Positions 31,923-44,414 of a stretch of DNA of 64,000 bases are shown here, piece by piece. Both the position numbers and the translations under genes were made by a program. The stretch spans positions 75,120,907 through 75,184,906 of the forward strand of contig CM060733.1 in NCBI GenBank assembly GCA_030704615.1, in the 5' to 3' direction. The notes beneath the pieces were generated by a model. It worked only from the letters and a program-made list of their open reading frames with translations, searched no databases and had not been told where the DNA came from. The DNA is from Takakia lepidozioides. Its lineage: Eukaryota > Streptophyta > Takakiopsida > Takakiales > Takakiaceae. Position 1 is the stretch's first letter. The number at the start of each line of letters is the position of its first letter.

Positions 31923-32724
31923 GCTGCTATTTCATGAGCGGCATGAGCATGAGCGGAAAAAAAAAAAGCATGAGCAGACCATTGTGAGTCCACGGAAATA
32001 GGGTCAGGAGGCACGGAAATAGGGTCAAGTGAAGTTGGAATGTGGCACCAGTGGACTTGAAATGCAACATTTTATTGCAAATTTTGTGGCAAGCCACGTC
32101 TATACAAGTGTGTTCTAACTGTCATAGCCGGAATGGGCACTACTCTCCTACACCCTCCGAGGAACTTGCCCCACCTTCTTCCTCATCCCCCTCATCCCCC
32201 TCGTCCTCCGAGCTCTGTGATGCATCAGTTCCACTATGCCTCTCAAAAATCCCGTCCTCTCCTTGGGGGACTGTCCACCTCACCTCCTGGGAATCTTCTG
32301 CGTCTTCTCCCCCACTTTCCTCAGCAGAATCCAAGACAAATCTACGAGCCCGACGGGCTCTAATAGCTGCTGCCTCCTCCCTCATCTTCATTTTCTTGAG
32401 GCTTGCCTCGTCTAAAATCTGCTGTACATGACTACGTTCGGAACACCTCCTAATGGACACCGAAGCAAGCCGGGCAGCATAAGTAGGAAGGATGTACTCC
32501 CTTTCTGGACTAGGCATGAAATCCCCCCTGGCAAAAAAAAGCACGTTCCTCCTGCCCATGAACTCCGGTGTAGACGTCCCTCCGGCAGTACTTGGCATCC
32601 TACAGTAAGAACAAATCCACTTCAAGAATGTCAATACCAGCACAACCACAAAGGGTTTTCAATGAAATAAGAGAGCGAAGGGAGGTGCCTCACAAAATCT
32701 GGAGGCAACTTACAATGCCACCAC

Positions 32725-33640
32725 TCACTCGTAAACCGGGGGCTCCTCGGCCTCGATCCCAACTTCCTCCCCCTGCTCCTTCTCGGATTCTTCCTCATCC
32801 TCCGAGGATGCCTCTTCCTCTTTCGGCAGACGTTCAGCCGCTGCAAGTTCGGAGTTGTGGAGGGCAGTATCTGGCTCGAAGGCGAACACATGCCTGTCGG
32901 ACAACGTCCCTGCCCACATTGAAGCACCTGAGGAACAAAGCGGGCGGTTAATAGCTTGCGGCATGCAATTGCAATCGGGCCAGGGGACAAACTGAGCACG
33001 TGAAGGCTTACCCGTGCCACATGTGAAGTCCAGAATCCGCCCTTGGACATCCGAGCACGTCTCCATGAGGGTTTGGATGAAAGCAGGGCTCCGGGTCCGG
33101 CTGTACCGCCACGGTTTGCCTGTCTTTGTGCCCTTCGGCATACTAGAGTAGGGCACATAGTTGTAGAGGACATCGTAGGTTACAGGGTCCACAGCGGCAT
33201 CAACAAGACGACCGTCGTTGCGGAATTTGAACGTAGACCCTCTCTTCACAAAGCAATATGCCTCAAACACCAATGTCTGCACATCCAACAAAGAAGGGAT
33301 CAACTCCAGGGTCTACTTAACATACACCACAATATGAAGTGAATGCAATAGATTGATAACTTACACTTTGGCCCTCTGTTCGCAACCCCTGTGTACTGAT
33401 GCAGAACCATTTTCTGAGGAGGACCGGGGTGACACTTTTCGGTGTCCACCTTGCCACCGCATTCTCTGTGGTCTTCCCTCTCGTGGCAAGGACAACCACA
33501 CATCCACCGTCATCCAGAAGCATCCCCGCCAGCCCAAACCCGGCTTTCCAGTAGTCCTCAGTAAACCTGTTCTAGGTGGGCACACCATCCAGGCCCTCCA
33601 ACAGCTCCCCATCTGGAATGTCGAGGAGAATCATGTCGCA
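32725..33640 (-). pseudogene. Beta-class DNA methyltransferase domain of copy B
   Basis: CDMILLDIPDGELLEG is motif IV (33604-33640). EDYWKAGFGLAGMLLDDGG then CVVVLATRGK is the motif VIII region. RTRSPAFIQTLMETC with GRILDFTCGTG gives motifs X and I, followed after the intron by SMWAGTLSDRHVFAFEPD. The last acidic residue fits the SAM-ribose contact. As in copy A, motif IV reads D-I-P-D rather than a PPY form, so the change predates the split of the two copies. The TAG at 33572 lies between motifs IV and VIII. Confidence 0.6.
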
Positions 33641-34574
33641 AGCTCTCTCCACCTCAACCCCCCCCCGAGTGCTCTTGCAATTCGTGCTCACAGCCGTGAA
33701 AAATTCCATCATGGCTTCAAAACCAGGGGTGTCTTTAGGCTCTGTACCGCCAGCCCTCTTCTTGGCTTTCCCCTTCTGCTCCGCCAGAGACTTGTTGTGT
33801 GCCACCTTCTTCACCCTGGCAGCGAGAGCGTCAAGGAAGCTCTCATTGACGCATTGGATGATGGTTGGAGGTTCTAGCTTTGGCCTGTGCGTAAACGTCA
33901 CCGCCGTATACCGCCGTGTAGGCTCGCCCTCAAATGCCAACTTCTTGGCAGAGCCAGTCCCACTCCGAACTGACTTGGGAACCCGGACGACCGGTGACTG
34001 GGTAGGAGCAACAGCAGTCGCAGGACCTTGAACAAAGTCGTCGTCCGAGTCACTCTCTTGGGTCCCCTCCTCCGCCTCCTGCGATGCCCCGATGGTTTTC
34101 TTCTTTTTGGGTGTTACTGCACTCACCTGTTTCCTTGTCCTTTTCCTTTGGCCTTTACTCTTCTCATGCAATTTCTCCTGAATTCCTGCCTGAGCAAGCT
34201 CTGCCGCTTTCCTGGAATTCGCAAGCGTTTTTGCCTCTTTTGCACCCAACGGAGGCAGCGGAGCCCGGTTTCGTCGGAATTCAGCATCCAGCTTCAATTG
34301 AAACTCGGATGGGTCGAGCGAGCCGGGCGGAAGGTCCACATACCAAGGGCAATCACGCAAATGTTCCAGATGCCACTCCTTCACAATATCGTCAGTGTAC
34401 ATGGAGTCAGCCCCAGGGTTCCTCCATGCCAGGAAGAATAGTGGCTCGAAAGACAGATGACCTTTCTCCAAAAGGGAGAACTTGCAGTACCTGCATTCAT
34501 GAAAAACACAATGAGGTCCCTGAAATGCATATTCCGCACCATTTTCCCAGGTTGGGGCGGATGTGAGTGGGCCT

Positions 34575-34985
34575 AGAAATGGAAAAATGGCGCTGAATTT
34601 CGGTTTTCGGTGACTCCCACCCTAGGAAATTCGGCGCCGTTTTTCCCGGTTTGGCCCGAAGATGGCTAAGTCCCAGAACTGCAATAGGGCCTAGAACTGG
34701 AAAAATGGCGCCGAATTTCCAGTTCAGGTCCAGCCACCCTAGGGACTTAGCCCGAAAATAGCTAAGTCCCTGAACGGCAATAGGGCCTAGAACTGGAAAA
34801 TGGCGCCGAATTTCCACTTCAGGGCCAGCCACCCTAGGGACTTAGCCCAAAAATGACTAAGTCCCTGAACGGCAATAGGGCCTGGAACTGGAAAATGGCG
34901 CCGAATTTCCAGTTCAGGGCCAGCCAGTCTAGGGACTTAGCCATTTTCGGAGCCCTGACTGGAAATTCCGCGCCATTTTCCCTAA
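34575..34985. repeat. Palindrome array iv in an intron of copy B (6 units)
   Basis: Units built on AAAATGGCGCCGAATTT, spaced 55-95 bp apart, alternate in orientation and share spacers such as GGGACTTAGCC and GCTAAGTCCCTGAACGG. The centre is GGCGCC. The same palindrome and the GCTAAGTCC spacer recur at 49686-50110 near the other end of element 3. Confidence 0.9.
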
Positions 34986-36309
34986 CACCACATGAGGCCT
35001 CTAACATCTTGAAATGCAAGGACTTGAAAGAAAGACAACGCGTATGTACCTGTACAGAAGGCGCATTGCTGCTTTGTCCGCGTTCGGCTGGTCGGTGAAC
35101 TCGTGGCTCCGGCGAGCATCTGCTATCTCCCGAAAGAATAGGTTGGTTTTGTAGAGCAGAAAGTACCTCGTCACATAGTCACGTAGGCTCTCTGCTGCAG
35201 GAGATATCTCCATCTTGAACTGATGTGCTTGTGTGTCCAGCTGCTCTTGCGCATTCGTCGTCACCTGTGGAGATTCTCCATCAGATCGCTTTCCTCAAAA
35301 AATACAATGAATCCACCCCCTACTAGAGTAGAAGCCCAAACGAAGCGTGGGGAAGTACCTGAAACCACCATGTCATGCGGTTCATCCACATGTCGAATGT
35401 GGGGTCAGAGAGTTTGTCCAGTTTGGGGAAGCTCCACATGTCCTTGGTACTTTGGGAACCATTCCAGATTTGGAGCCACCGGGTCTGTCCAACCACCCAG
35501 CATATTCGTAAGCGCCAAACACCACAAAAAGGAGTTGTTGCCACCACAATTTGGTTAAGAATGTATCACCTTTTCTGTTGCATCCACACAGGATGTGGCT
35601 AGACGATGGAGCTTCTCCAATGTCATCGTGGGCTTCAGAGCGCGAGAGTAGTGCTTCCCCACCTCCACCAGAAAGTCGGCACCAAGGGCGGGATCAGCTA
35701 TGGCCACGTACTTTACCATCCGCGACTTCTACTTTATGCGGGCCCTCACCTCCGTAGCTTTGACATACGATTCGAGTTCCGGGAGGGTTGGATTCGACTC
35801 CTTTGACTCCATGTAGAACCTCCGCGCATGTGCCAAATCCTGCTGTATTTTCGTCTGTCAAGAATGCGCACATAAGATTAGAGATCCTGCTCAACACAAT
35901 TTCTTCTATTGGGGGAGGAGATTAGAAATCACGGCGAAGACCTTTTCTTCTATTGGGGGAGGAGAGACAGATTAGCTCAACAAAATTGTCAGGAGCTTTA
36001 CCCGAAATATGTAGTCCACCATGGAGTCGACGCTCAGCCTATACCAGGTTCTGTCTGCCTTTGCCTCCGACTTGCGCAGGAGGTCGGCACTGAGGGAATT
36101 GGCAAACTCTTGCACCCCCTGCTTCCCGACATCCTTCACTCGGAAGAGCATATGGGACAAGTTGGTGGCAATGAAGGCATTCTCAGTCACCCTGCAGTGC
36201 CACATTTCCATGAAACAATACTGAAATGGGAATTTCCATCATATATGAGGATTCGCAATGAAATGACTTCCAAATTCAAAGTCCAAAAGCGAGAGGGGTT
36301 GTAGCTTAC

Positions 36310-36887
36310 GAGTTGATGTCGGCCATTGCAGCTTTGAGAAGACTGCGATCTTTGGGCCCCGCAACCTTCAGCACAACACAATCCACGGCGAAATGCCAAT
36401 CAAGGTCGTTGGGGTGGGCTTGGGCAATGTGCTCCATCCATGCCAGGACGCGATGATTGCCGTCCCACACGTAGAACATCTTACCGGACAAGTGCTGGAA
36501 AAGAGGATCACTAGCAATCGATCTCTCGAACTCCTCATTTCGCGTTTGCCAATGGGGACCCCATTTGTCCACCTCATCAGAAGTGTGGGCACGGGAAGCT
36601 CCGTGGTCGTTCTCAATGGAAACGTAAAACGCGGCAGACCCCATTCGATATCCATCCCGGAAAGAGAATTTCAGCTTGTCGATATCGCCTGGGAGGGCAG
36701 GTCTCACCACCTGCAATGACACCAAGCGGCAAAGGGGAATTCGAAGCTTGGCCGGGTACACCATGCCCCCCAGCACCCTGCCAATGTTGCTGTGGGTTGC
36801 CTCCAACATCTTTGGGCGATTCAAACATGCGATGAGTTGGAGCTGTCGATGATACCACCAGCGTGCCGGGCTCGTCGTCACTCTGTC
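36310..36887 (-). pseudogene. ParB/Srx-like domain exon of copy B
   Basis: LRIPLCRLVSLQVVRPALPG, then DIDKLKFSFRDGYRMGSAAF, then FYVWDGNHRVLAWMEHIAQ (DGNHR near 36450-36464) and VDCVVLKVAGPKDRSLLKAA. The order and residues parallel copy A throughout. The exon ends AACTC before GTAAGC; reading into the next exon at a CACTGCAG acceptor restores the frame (VTENAFIATNLSHMLFRV). That sets the intron and shows that the TAA seen downstream of the exon is intronic. Confidence 0.6.
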
Positions 36888-37664
36888 ATTGACAAAAATC
36901 GTGAAAACCAACATCGGTGCAAAACCAGCATCGCAACGAGCAGCGCAACCACCATAGCAACAATCGTGTAGCAAAAATGAAAACATAACAAGTTTAGGAA
37001 GTATGGAGAGCCATGCAACAACAATGAAAACAAATGCAACCATTGCCTGAGAATGACATGCACAAGCAGCCTTCTCCAGAGCTGCCGGATTTGCACACGC
37101 ATTGCAAACAATCTAAGGTTCACTCAACTATCTAAAGTTCATCCAGCGAAGCCAGGATGAAGATGCAAAAACAAAGCGAGGTAACAAAGCGAAAGCAAAA
37201 AAGAAATCGAACAAATCGAAAGCAGAAGTGGCTTGCCTGAGAGTACTCGGCTTCAGTTGGCGCGGGTTGTGAGCAAGACACTGGAATCTCCTGCTGGAGC
37301 TTCAGTTTGGCCATGCAAGAGATTGGCCGTCGTCCGTAGTACAAAGCTTTCAACTTCCGCCGCGGTCTGGATGTGAGGTCTCTCTCAGGAGAGCCACGCC
37401 CTTCAGGCGGCATAAGTCCCAGCCAAAAAGATCTCCGTTTTTGGGGTACATGCCTCGAATAGCATGTTAAGCCAAGATTAGCATGAGATTTAGGGTACGT
37501 ATCCAGGAAGCCATGTGTCGCCAGCCCGAATGAGAACCGACGGCGGTGGACATTTATTGCCCAACTGCGCAATTAAATGTCGGATGAAGCCCTCCATGTC
37601 GGATGAAAATCGACGTAAAGAGGCCCGGAATTTCCAACGTAGACGTAATTCGGAGCGCTGCACG

Positions 37665-39495
37665 ATGGAATTCCGGCGCCGGATTTCCATCCTGCAGGTA
37701 ATTTGGAGCGCAGCAGGATGGAAATTCAGCGCCGAATTTCCATCCAGCAAGGTAGGGCGGCGCTGGAAATTTCCCTCACGCAGGTAATTCAGAAGCGGAT
37801 GGATGGAAATCCGGCGCCGGATTTCCATCCGCAAGGTTGGGCGGAGAGCGGATGGATGGAGAACCGGCGCCGAATTTCCATCCTGCAGGTAATTCGAAAC
37901 CCCGATGGATGGAAATCCGGCGCCGAATTTCCATCCAGCAGGTAAGTCGGATCGCTGGCGTATGGATATTCGGCGCCGAATTTCCATTCACCAGGTATTT
38001 CATCGCTCAGAATTACCTTCCTGCAGGTAATTCTCATCGATGAACTACCTTCCTGCAGGTAATTCTGATCGATGGATTACCTTCGTGCAGGTAATTCTGA
38101 GCGAGGAATTACCTTCTTACCTTCATCGAGCAGAATTACCTGCAGGAACGTAATTCTGAGCGATGAAATACCTGGTGAATGGAAATTCGGCGCCGAATAT
38201 CCATACGCCAGCGATCCGACTTACCTGCTGGATGGAAATTCGGCGCCGGATTTCCATCCATCGGGGTTTCGAATTACCTGCAGGATGGAAATTCGGCGCC
38301 GGATTTCCATCCATCGGGGATTCGAATTACCTGCAGGATGGAAATGCGGCGCCGGATTTCCATCCATCCGAGATTCCACTTACGTGCTGGATGGAAATTC
38401 GGCGCCGGATTTCCATCCATTCGGGATTGCACTTACCTGCTGGATGGAAATTCGGCGCCGAATTTCCATCCATCGGTGATTCGAATTACCTGCAGGATGG
38501 AAATTCGGCGCCGGATTTCCATCCATCGGGGATTCGAATTACCTGCAGGATGGAAATGCGGCGCCGGATTTCGATCCATCCGGGATTCCACTTACGTGCT
38601 GGATGGAAATTCGGCGCCGGATTTCCATCCATCCGGGATTGCACTTACCTGCTGGATGGAAATTCGGCGCCGAATTTCCATCCATCCGGGATTCCACTTA
38701 CCTGCTGGATGGAAATCCGGCGCCGAATTTCCATCCATCTGTGATTCGAATTACCTGCAGGATGGAAATGCGGCGCCGGATTTCGATCCATCCGGGATTC
38801 CACTTACGTGTTGGATGGAAATTCGGCGCCGGATTTCCATCCGGGGGATGGTCTCTGTCGGAGAGGTGCCGGCCTCTCCGCCGCTCTGTTGGATATTCGG
38901 TGCCGAATTTCCGTCCGGGGGTTGAAATATGACGGCCAGGTGCCGACCTCTCCCCCCTCCCCGACTGCATTGGAACGGCCCCGGATTGAAATTCGGCGCC
39001 GTTTTCCCATCTGGGGAGGTTTTTATGTCGGCCAGTTTTCGGTCCGACCCCCCGACACGACTTCCTTTGGGAGGGCCCGGATGGAAATTCGGCGCCGAAT
39101 CTCCATCCAGGGGATGCTCTCTGTCGAACACGTACCAACCTCTACGCCCGAGGCGACTTCATCCGGGCGTCTCCTGTTCGATATTCGGTGCCGAATTTTC
39201 CGTCCGGGGGTTGAAATGCGACGGCCAAGTGTCGGCCTCTCCCCCTCCCCGAGTGCATCCGAACCGCCCCGGATGGAAATTCGGCGCCGTTTTTCCATCT
39301 GGGGATGTTTTTATGCCGGCCAGTTTTCGGCCTGACCCCCCGACACGACTTCCTTTGGGGGGGCCCGGATGGAAATTCGGCACCGAATCTCCATCCAGGG
39401 GATGTTCTCTATCGCACACGCGCGCCGGCCTCTGCGCCCGAGGCAACTTCATTTGGGCTTCCCTGTTGGATATTGGGTGCCGAATTTCCATTTGG
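37665..39495. repeat. Palindrome array iii (about 26 units, core AAATTCGGCGCCGAATTT)
   Basis: About 26 palindromes with centre GGCGCC and arms GGAAATTCGG / CCGAATTTCC, mostly 52 bp apart, then about 95 bp apart after 38880. The spacers TACCTGCAGG and ATCCATCGGGGATTCGAAT recur. The first part (37880-38050) is the reverse complement of 38120-38290, so the array is folded around about 38085. It lies upstream of copy B, in the region between the divergent genes. Long frames through it are artefacts. Confidence 0.9.
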
Positions 39496-39738
39496 GGGTA
39501 GTAATGTGACGGCACGGTGCCGGCTTCTCCCCTTCAGCCGTCATCATCCGGACGGCCCCCCACTTTCTGACTGCATACCGTTGGCAGTTATTGCGCAAAA
39601 GACCAGGGGCCGCATTCCGGAGACAAGGTTCATTAACACTCTGACTGTGGATTTTTGAGATAGTTGGCTCCCTGGATTTGGATCAGGCTTCGTCGCTCGG
39701 ACAAATCGGCATCGCATTCATTCCCATCGCTGCATACC

Positions 39739-41325
39739 TGACGCACACCTCAGTTCGGTAAACTCCCCTTCAAGTCATAGTTACTCGCTTTGATGCGCGC
39801 GCCTGACTCCCAACCTGGCCGCCGGCCAACTTGGAGTTTCGGCTGCTCACCGGGACATAACGGTCCCTTCCGCTTCCCTCTAAACCTCCACCTATTTGGG
39901 ACTAGGAGAATTCCCTTTGGTAGATGGCAGTCCGGAACAGCTCCCCACTCTTTGGTCGCTTTCCGGCTCGCTCGCTTACTCACTAGTTTTTGGTCACCAA
40001 CGGGCTTGCACCGTTCTCGGGGTTACTACTCCCTATATATACTTCTGTAGCTGTCCGCGGGGTTTTCATAACCAGCCATGCCATTTTATGGCGAACCACC
40101 ACGAAAACCCTCGACTCCCGGTGGTGAGCCGCGGTGAGTCTTGGCCCACTCACCGCGGCCCCAATGGACCGTGATGAGTCCAAGACTCCCCACGACTCCC
40201 ACCTCGAGGTCTCCACCCCATGGTGAGTCCTATGCCACCCCCACTAAGTCCCACTAAGCTACCACCACCCCTTGTGGAGCCACCTCCACCGCAACCCGGC
40301 GTGCGGGGCTCCACCTAGTGAGCGCCTCCGCCTCCTTGAGTGCCTTGGGCACTCAAGGGTGCTTCAGCCCCCCATACCTATCGCTGCCGCTGCCCCCACC
40401 ACAGGGCAGCCCCTCATGTGTCCCGACCCCCTGCCCTCAAGGCAAGGGCCGCGACACACACCCCTACCAACAGGGAGTCGATGTCCTCATCGACTTGTCC
40501 ATTTTGTAGAAACGAACATCCAAGTTGTGGCGTCCCACATCAAGGAGTTTGTTTCCGTACCATGGCGTCCCATGGCAAAGAACCAAACCCCACACTTGAC
40601 TCCACTCTCCACTAGCTAGTTCGGCCGACTTCCTCCAAGTCCCGGCCAAGGGTGGAGCCTCTCCAGCTCCTCCCAGTGCACTCTTCTTGGCCTACTTCAA
40701 GGCCAAGGAACGATCCTCCCCGAGGATCGAATCGCCTTACTGCAACACATTGCTTGCGATCGCTCATGATGCCGCTTTTGGCATCACCTTGAGCAAGGGT
40801 TCACCTGGAACCCTCTTTGACTAGGAAGATAACCTTGAACCAACCGTGCGCCCCAATCACTACAATTGGGTCCGCCTTGGAATGCTGGCCTGAGGTACGG
40901 GAACACGCCGAAGCCGCACTACGACTTCGTCCCGAGGCTACACGATTATAGTACGTGAACGGAAGCACGTAGCTTCCGCGTTAGCCCGCACTACAAGGCA
41001 ACCCCCTCGGTAGCGCAGTTATAGTACGCGCACGCGCCAGGTGCGCACTAGCACTTGAACTCCCAAATAAGGCGCAAGTTTCCTTGCCCTTGGATGGGAG
41101 TCACCCGATTTCGGCACTGCGCAAACACACGATTAACCCAATTTACCTCTCCCACTTTTGTAAGCTAGCATGCATTCTACACACCAGCCAACCACACCAT
41201 GCATCACCATTCCAAACACAATAGGACGCACAATATTTGGAACCCATTTCCTTTATCACAAATTTTTGTACAATACAAGTTTTTGCAATCGGATTCCTGA
41301 GCTAGCTAACCGGGCTAAGCATGCA
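39739..41325 (-). repeat. 3' LTR of the chromovirus (about 1.59 kb)
   Basis: On the minus strand it starts TGCATGCTTAGCC straight after the polypurine tract and ends near 39739 with GTGTGCGTCA, giving TG...CA ends. Its distal 0.75 kb matches 45955-46683 apart from small indels and substitutions, which shows that the two LTRs have diverged noticeably since insertion. Confidence 0.85.
40033..40042 (-). promoter_or_regulatory. LTR TATA box
   Basis: TATATATAG on the minus strand, repeated in the 5' LTR at about 46240-46248. It is the likely core promoter for the retrotransposon RNA. Confidence 0.5.
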
Positions 41326-41337
41326 TTTCCTCCCCCA
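41326..41337 (-). other. Polypurine tract
   Basis: Minus-strand TGGGGGAGGAAA directly precedes the LTR start (TGCATGC). It would prime plus-strand DNA synthesis and fixes the inner LTR edge. Confidence 0.75.
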
Positions 41338-41359
41338 CGCTCCAAGGTTGATGTCCCCA

Positions 41360-42900
41360 TCAACGCTTCTTCCGCTTTTGAGGTCGCCCTTCGAACGCTG
41401 CAACCTGCCTCGGATGCGTTTCCCATTTCTGAGGCACGCACCCAAGATGCCTCCACAGATGATAGCCCTTCCATTTGACGAGATACTCCGTTTCTCGGTT
41501 CTTGAACCTCCTCGACTTAAGTATTGCCTCCACCTCGTACTCGGGTTCATTTTCATGATCCAACAGCATAGGTGGCGGACGCAACACTTGCTGCCGATTC
41601 GGACGTGCTTCATCTTTGAAGTAAGGCTTCAAAAGGGAGACATGGAATACTGGGGCACCTTGCTGTTTGCTGGCAGCTCCAATTCATAACACATCCTCAT
41701 TCATAACCCCGAATGCGAAAGGGACCCGCATACGGAGGTACGAACTTCGGACTCATTTCCGGAGGTAGTCGAAAATTCTTGATGTTCAACCAGACCTCTG
41801 TGCCTGCCTCAAACTTCACTTCCCTCCGCTTCCGATTCGCCTGCCTTTCATACCGTTTCCTAGCTTTGGCAATGTTGTACTTTGCGAGCTTCAACAAACG
41901 CTCGCTGTCTTCCAGTACCGCCGCTACTGCCGGTTCCTCAACGTCCTGGGCGGCCCAACTTGTCGGCACCAGAGGTGCTTTTCCATAGACCAACACAAAA
42001 GGGGAAACTCCCGTTCGCGGAGTGTTCTGTGTTATTATAACAGAACTCTGCCGCGTCTAAGTGTTCCATCCAGTCTGATTGGTCTGCCGACACGTAATTC
42101 CGCAAGAATTGCTTCACTACGGAATTCACTCTTTCCGTTTGGCCGTCCGTCGTAGGTCGGAAGGCGGTGCTCATCTTCAGCCTCGTCCCCATCTTCTTCC
42201 AAAGTGCTCCCAGAAATTTACTCGTAAACTTTGGTCGCGGTCCGAGACAATATCCTTCGGGACTCCATGATGCTTTAAGACGTGGGTGAAGTAAAGTCGC
42301 CCTGTCTCCTGCGCAGTTGCCGTCTATCCTTGGTGGGATGAAATGGCCCATTTTACTGAACCTATCTACCACCACCATGATTGCATCGAATCCTTTTGAC
42401 AGCGGCATAGCAGTCATGAAATCCATCGAGACGCTTTCCCAAGTCCCCTCTGGAATCGGCAAGGGTTGTAACAGCCCGCTTGCTTTTTATACTCGCTCCG
42501 GTTTTGTTGGCATGTGGTGCATGTCTTGACATACTCCTCTGCCTCCTCCCTCAGTTTGGGCCAGAAATACTCTTTCTTCAAGAGTGCCGCAGTGCGCTTG
42601 GCTCCCCGTGGCCCGCAAGCGGGCTATCATGGCATTCTCTCAAGAGACTATCCTGATCCCTCCCTTTGGCACATAGAGACGTTTTTGCTTATACCGGAGC
42701 AGTCCGTTTTGCAAGTGGAACTGCGATTTAACCCCGTCTCAAGTTCTGCATCACGGACTTTGCCAGCTCATCCTTCCGGCAAGCCTTCCGGATCTTCTTT
42801 GGAGCGCGTCTCGCCCTTGTAACACCAACAAGAGCTGCTGCTTTCTACTTAAAGCATCGGCCACCATTGTCCGTCCGGTTTGTACTGGATATCCACGTCG
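41360..42900 (-). pseudogene. Chromovirus integrase and chromodomain (frameshifted)
   Basis: The integrase core (41938-42462) has SVSMDFMTAMPLSKGFDAI (first Asp), a broken middle and TTDGQTERVNSVVKQFLRNY (catalytic Glu). The C-terminal GPY-like region (41697-41996) has FEAGTEVWLNIKNF and YAGPFRI. A separate frame (41360-41632) is a chromodomain: EYEVEAILKSRRFKNRETEY then LVKWKGYHLW. Chromodomains of these elements are thought to steer insertion to marked chromatin. The HHCC finger lies in broken frames at 42463-42760. Comparison with 19050-19745 shows single-base losses. Confidence 0.85.
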
Positions 42901-43331
42901 AACACTGCCAAAGTATCTTGCCACCTAAGTTGTTTTGGGGACAACTTGGGCTGCGTGGCAAAATATTCACCGTGACATTGTCCGTGAACACCTTCACTGG
43001 GTTGGAACCAACATAGTGGCGCCAGAGTTCAAGGCAATGTACCACCGCCTTCATCTCTTTTTCGTGCGTCGGCCACGTCGCTCCACTTCATTCAGTTTCT
43101 TACTTTCGTAAGCCACTGGACGTCCATCTTGCATAAGTACACCCCCAATTGCGAGTCCGATGCATCTGTATGAATCTCAAACGGACCGATCGAACTCCGG
43201 GATTTTAAGACTGAGCTTCCGATCATCCGCTGCTTCAATTCAGCAAAAGCTTGGCCACAAAATGTGTTCCATACCCGACTTTGGATTTACACAGAAGGTC
43301 CGACAGCGGCCCGCGATCTTGGCGAAATTTC
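42845..43331 (-). pseudogene. Chromovirus RNase H (broken)
   Basis: KAVVHCLELWRHYVGSNPVK then VFTDNVTV is the central RNase H block, but the rest is scattered over frames by small deletions, including the segment matching VLDVDIQYKPGRDN in the fragment at 19.1 kb. It would normally remove the RNA strand after reverse transcription. Confidence 0.8.
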
Positions 43332-44414
43332 TCAATACTTCCGGTAATAGGAGGCGAGTCCTAGGAAGGATCGCACTCCCGGGACCGAAGTCGGAGGCTC
43401 CCAGTCCAAGATCGCCCTCACCTTTCTGTCATCCATTTTGATCCCATCCTGTGTAATCACATGCCCCAAGAACTCCACTTTTGTGACCCCGAATTCGCAC
43501 TTTGAAGCTTTGGCATACAGCTTCCCTTCTCGCAATTTTTGGAACACCCTTTTGAGGTGCTCCAGGTGCTCCTCCTTTGTTTTCGAGTACACCAAGATGT
43601 CGTCGATGTACACGATCACAAAGTCATCCAACCACTCCTGGAAAAGGCTGTTCATCAGCGTGCTAAATGTCGCTGGTGCATTGGTGAGCCCAAAAGGCAT
43701 CACCAAGAACTCATATGAACCATACCTTGTCCTGCACGCGGTCTTCTCCTCATCTCCTTCCGCCACCCGAATTTGGTGATAGCCGGAGCGCAAGTCGATC
43801 CGGCTGAAATACTTCGCTCCTGCCAACCGATCGAAGAGGTCGTCGATCCTTGGCAAAGGGTACCGGTTTTTGATAGTCACCTTATTCAGAGCCCTGTAAT
43901 CGACACACATCCGCAGCGTCCCATCCTTCTTGTCTGCAAATAGCACCGGGGCTCCGTAAGGTGACTTACTCGGCCGGATGTACCCCTTTGACATTAGATC
44001 TTTGAGCTGAGTCTTCAGCTCGACCAACTCTTTGTGGCTCAACCGGTAGGGCGCCTTGGCAGGCGGTTCCGATCCCGGTATCACCTCAATTTTGTGGTCA
44101 ACTCCTCTTCGCGGTGGCAAGCCGCTTGGTAAATCCTCCGGCATCACATCCTGGTATTTCTCCAAAATCCCCTTGATCCAATCTGGGCTCGGCTCCCCAT
44201 CGCCTTCTCCTTTCACTTCTCTAATGTAAAGCAAAAACTGGGACTCGTGTGCCTCCTCCACGGCCCACTCCTTTGCTGATAGAAGGTTTATTCGCCCTCC
44301 CACGGATTTGGGCGTTTCCGACACTCGTAAAACCTCGCCACCATTCCCACATGGCAGCGTGACTACTCTCTTGCGGCCATCTATGACCGCTCCGGATTTG
44401 CTCAAAAAGGTCAT
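43332..44414 (-). CDS. Chromovirus reverse transcriptase (intact frame)
   Basis: A 360-codon uninterrupted frame. It contains the PR/RT linker, the [20 protein letters not shown] block, [10 protein letters not shown]-type motif ([10 protein letters not shown]), [15 protein letters not shown] and the active site YIDDILVYS with both catalytic Asp residues. [14 protein letters not shown] and [11 protein letters not shown] mark the thumb and the RNase H connection. The upstream protease frame overlaps by 4 bases (44411-44414) in a different frame, so expression would need a frameshift or is broken. It copies element RNA into DNA. Confidence 0.9.
   Translation of the reverse strand: MTFLSKSGAVIDGRKRVVTLPCGNGGEVLRVSETPKSVGGRINLLSAKEWAVEEAHESQFLLYIREVKGEGDGEPSPDWIKGILEKYQDVMPEDLPSGLPPRRGVDHKIEVIPGSEPPAKAPYRLSHKELVELKTQLKDLMSKGYIRPSKSPYGAPVLFADKKDGTLRMCVDYRALNKVTIKNRYPLPRIDDLFDRLAGAKYFSRIDLRSGYHQIRVAEGDEEKTACRTRYGSYEFLVMPFGLTNAPATFSTLMNSLFQEWLDDFVIVYIDDILVYSKTKEEHLEHLKRVFQKLREGKLYAKASKCEFGVTKVEFLGHVITQDGIKMDDRKVRAILDWEPPTSVPGVRSFLGLASYYRKY

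Larger units (their letters stand above)
32140..37413 (-). pseudogene. ParB-like / DNA methyltransferase gene, copy B (spliced, nearly complete)
   Basis: It runs from ATG 37413 (basic N-terminus RRKLKALYYGRRP) to a stop near 32140. Its exons match copy A: ParB-like 36310-36887, then about 36003-36195, 35560-35857, 35363-35483, 35048-35266, 33380-34489 (linker and motif IV), 32725-33280 (motif I; its 87-nt intron happens to be open) and the acidic tail 32140-32598. Clean splice sites include GTAAGC at 36309 and GTACAT at 35047. Two stops break it: TAG at 35729-35731 (Tyr in A) and TAG at 33572-33574 (Trp in A). Otherwise the frame is well kept, so decay is recent. The transposase of the same element is divergent from it, beyond array iii. 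Confidence 0.75.

Noticed and set aside
30553-31977. 30553 and 31923 as the two ends of one small element
   Set aside because: Both ends have the same orientation, so they cannot be an inverted pair; each must belong to a different element.
36306-37043. A 245-codon ORF starting with a hydrophobic segment, as a membrane protein
   Set aside because: The hydrophobic start is intron sequence read through; the conserved part begins after an acceptor near 36888 and is the ParB-like exon.
38163-38925. 193- and 248-codon plus-strand ORFs in array iii
   Set aside because: Translated palindromes and spacers (MEIRRRISIH repeats) in several frames at once; not conserved protein.
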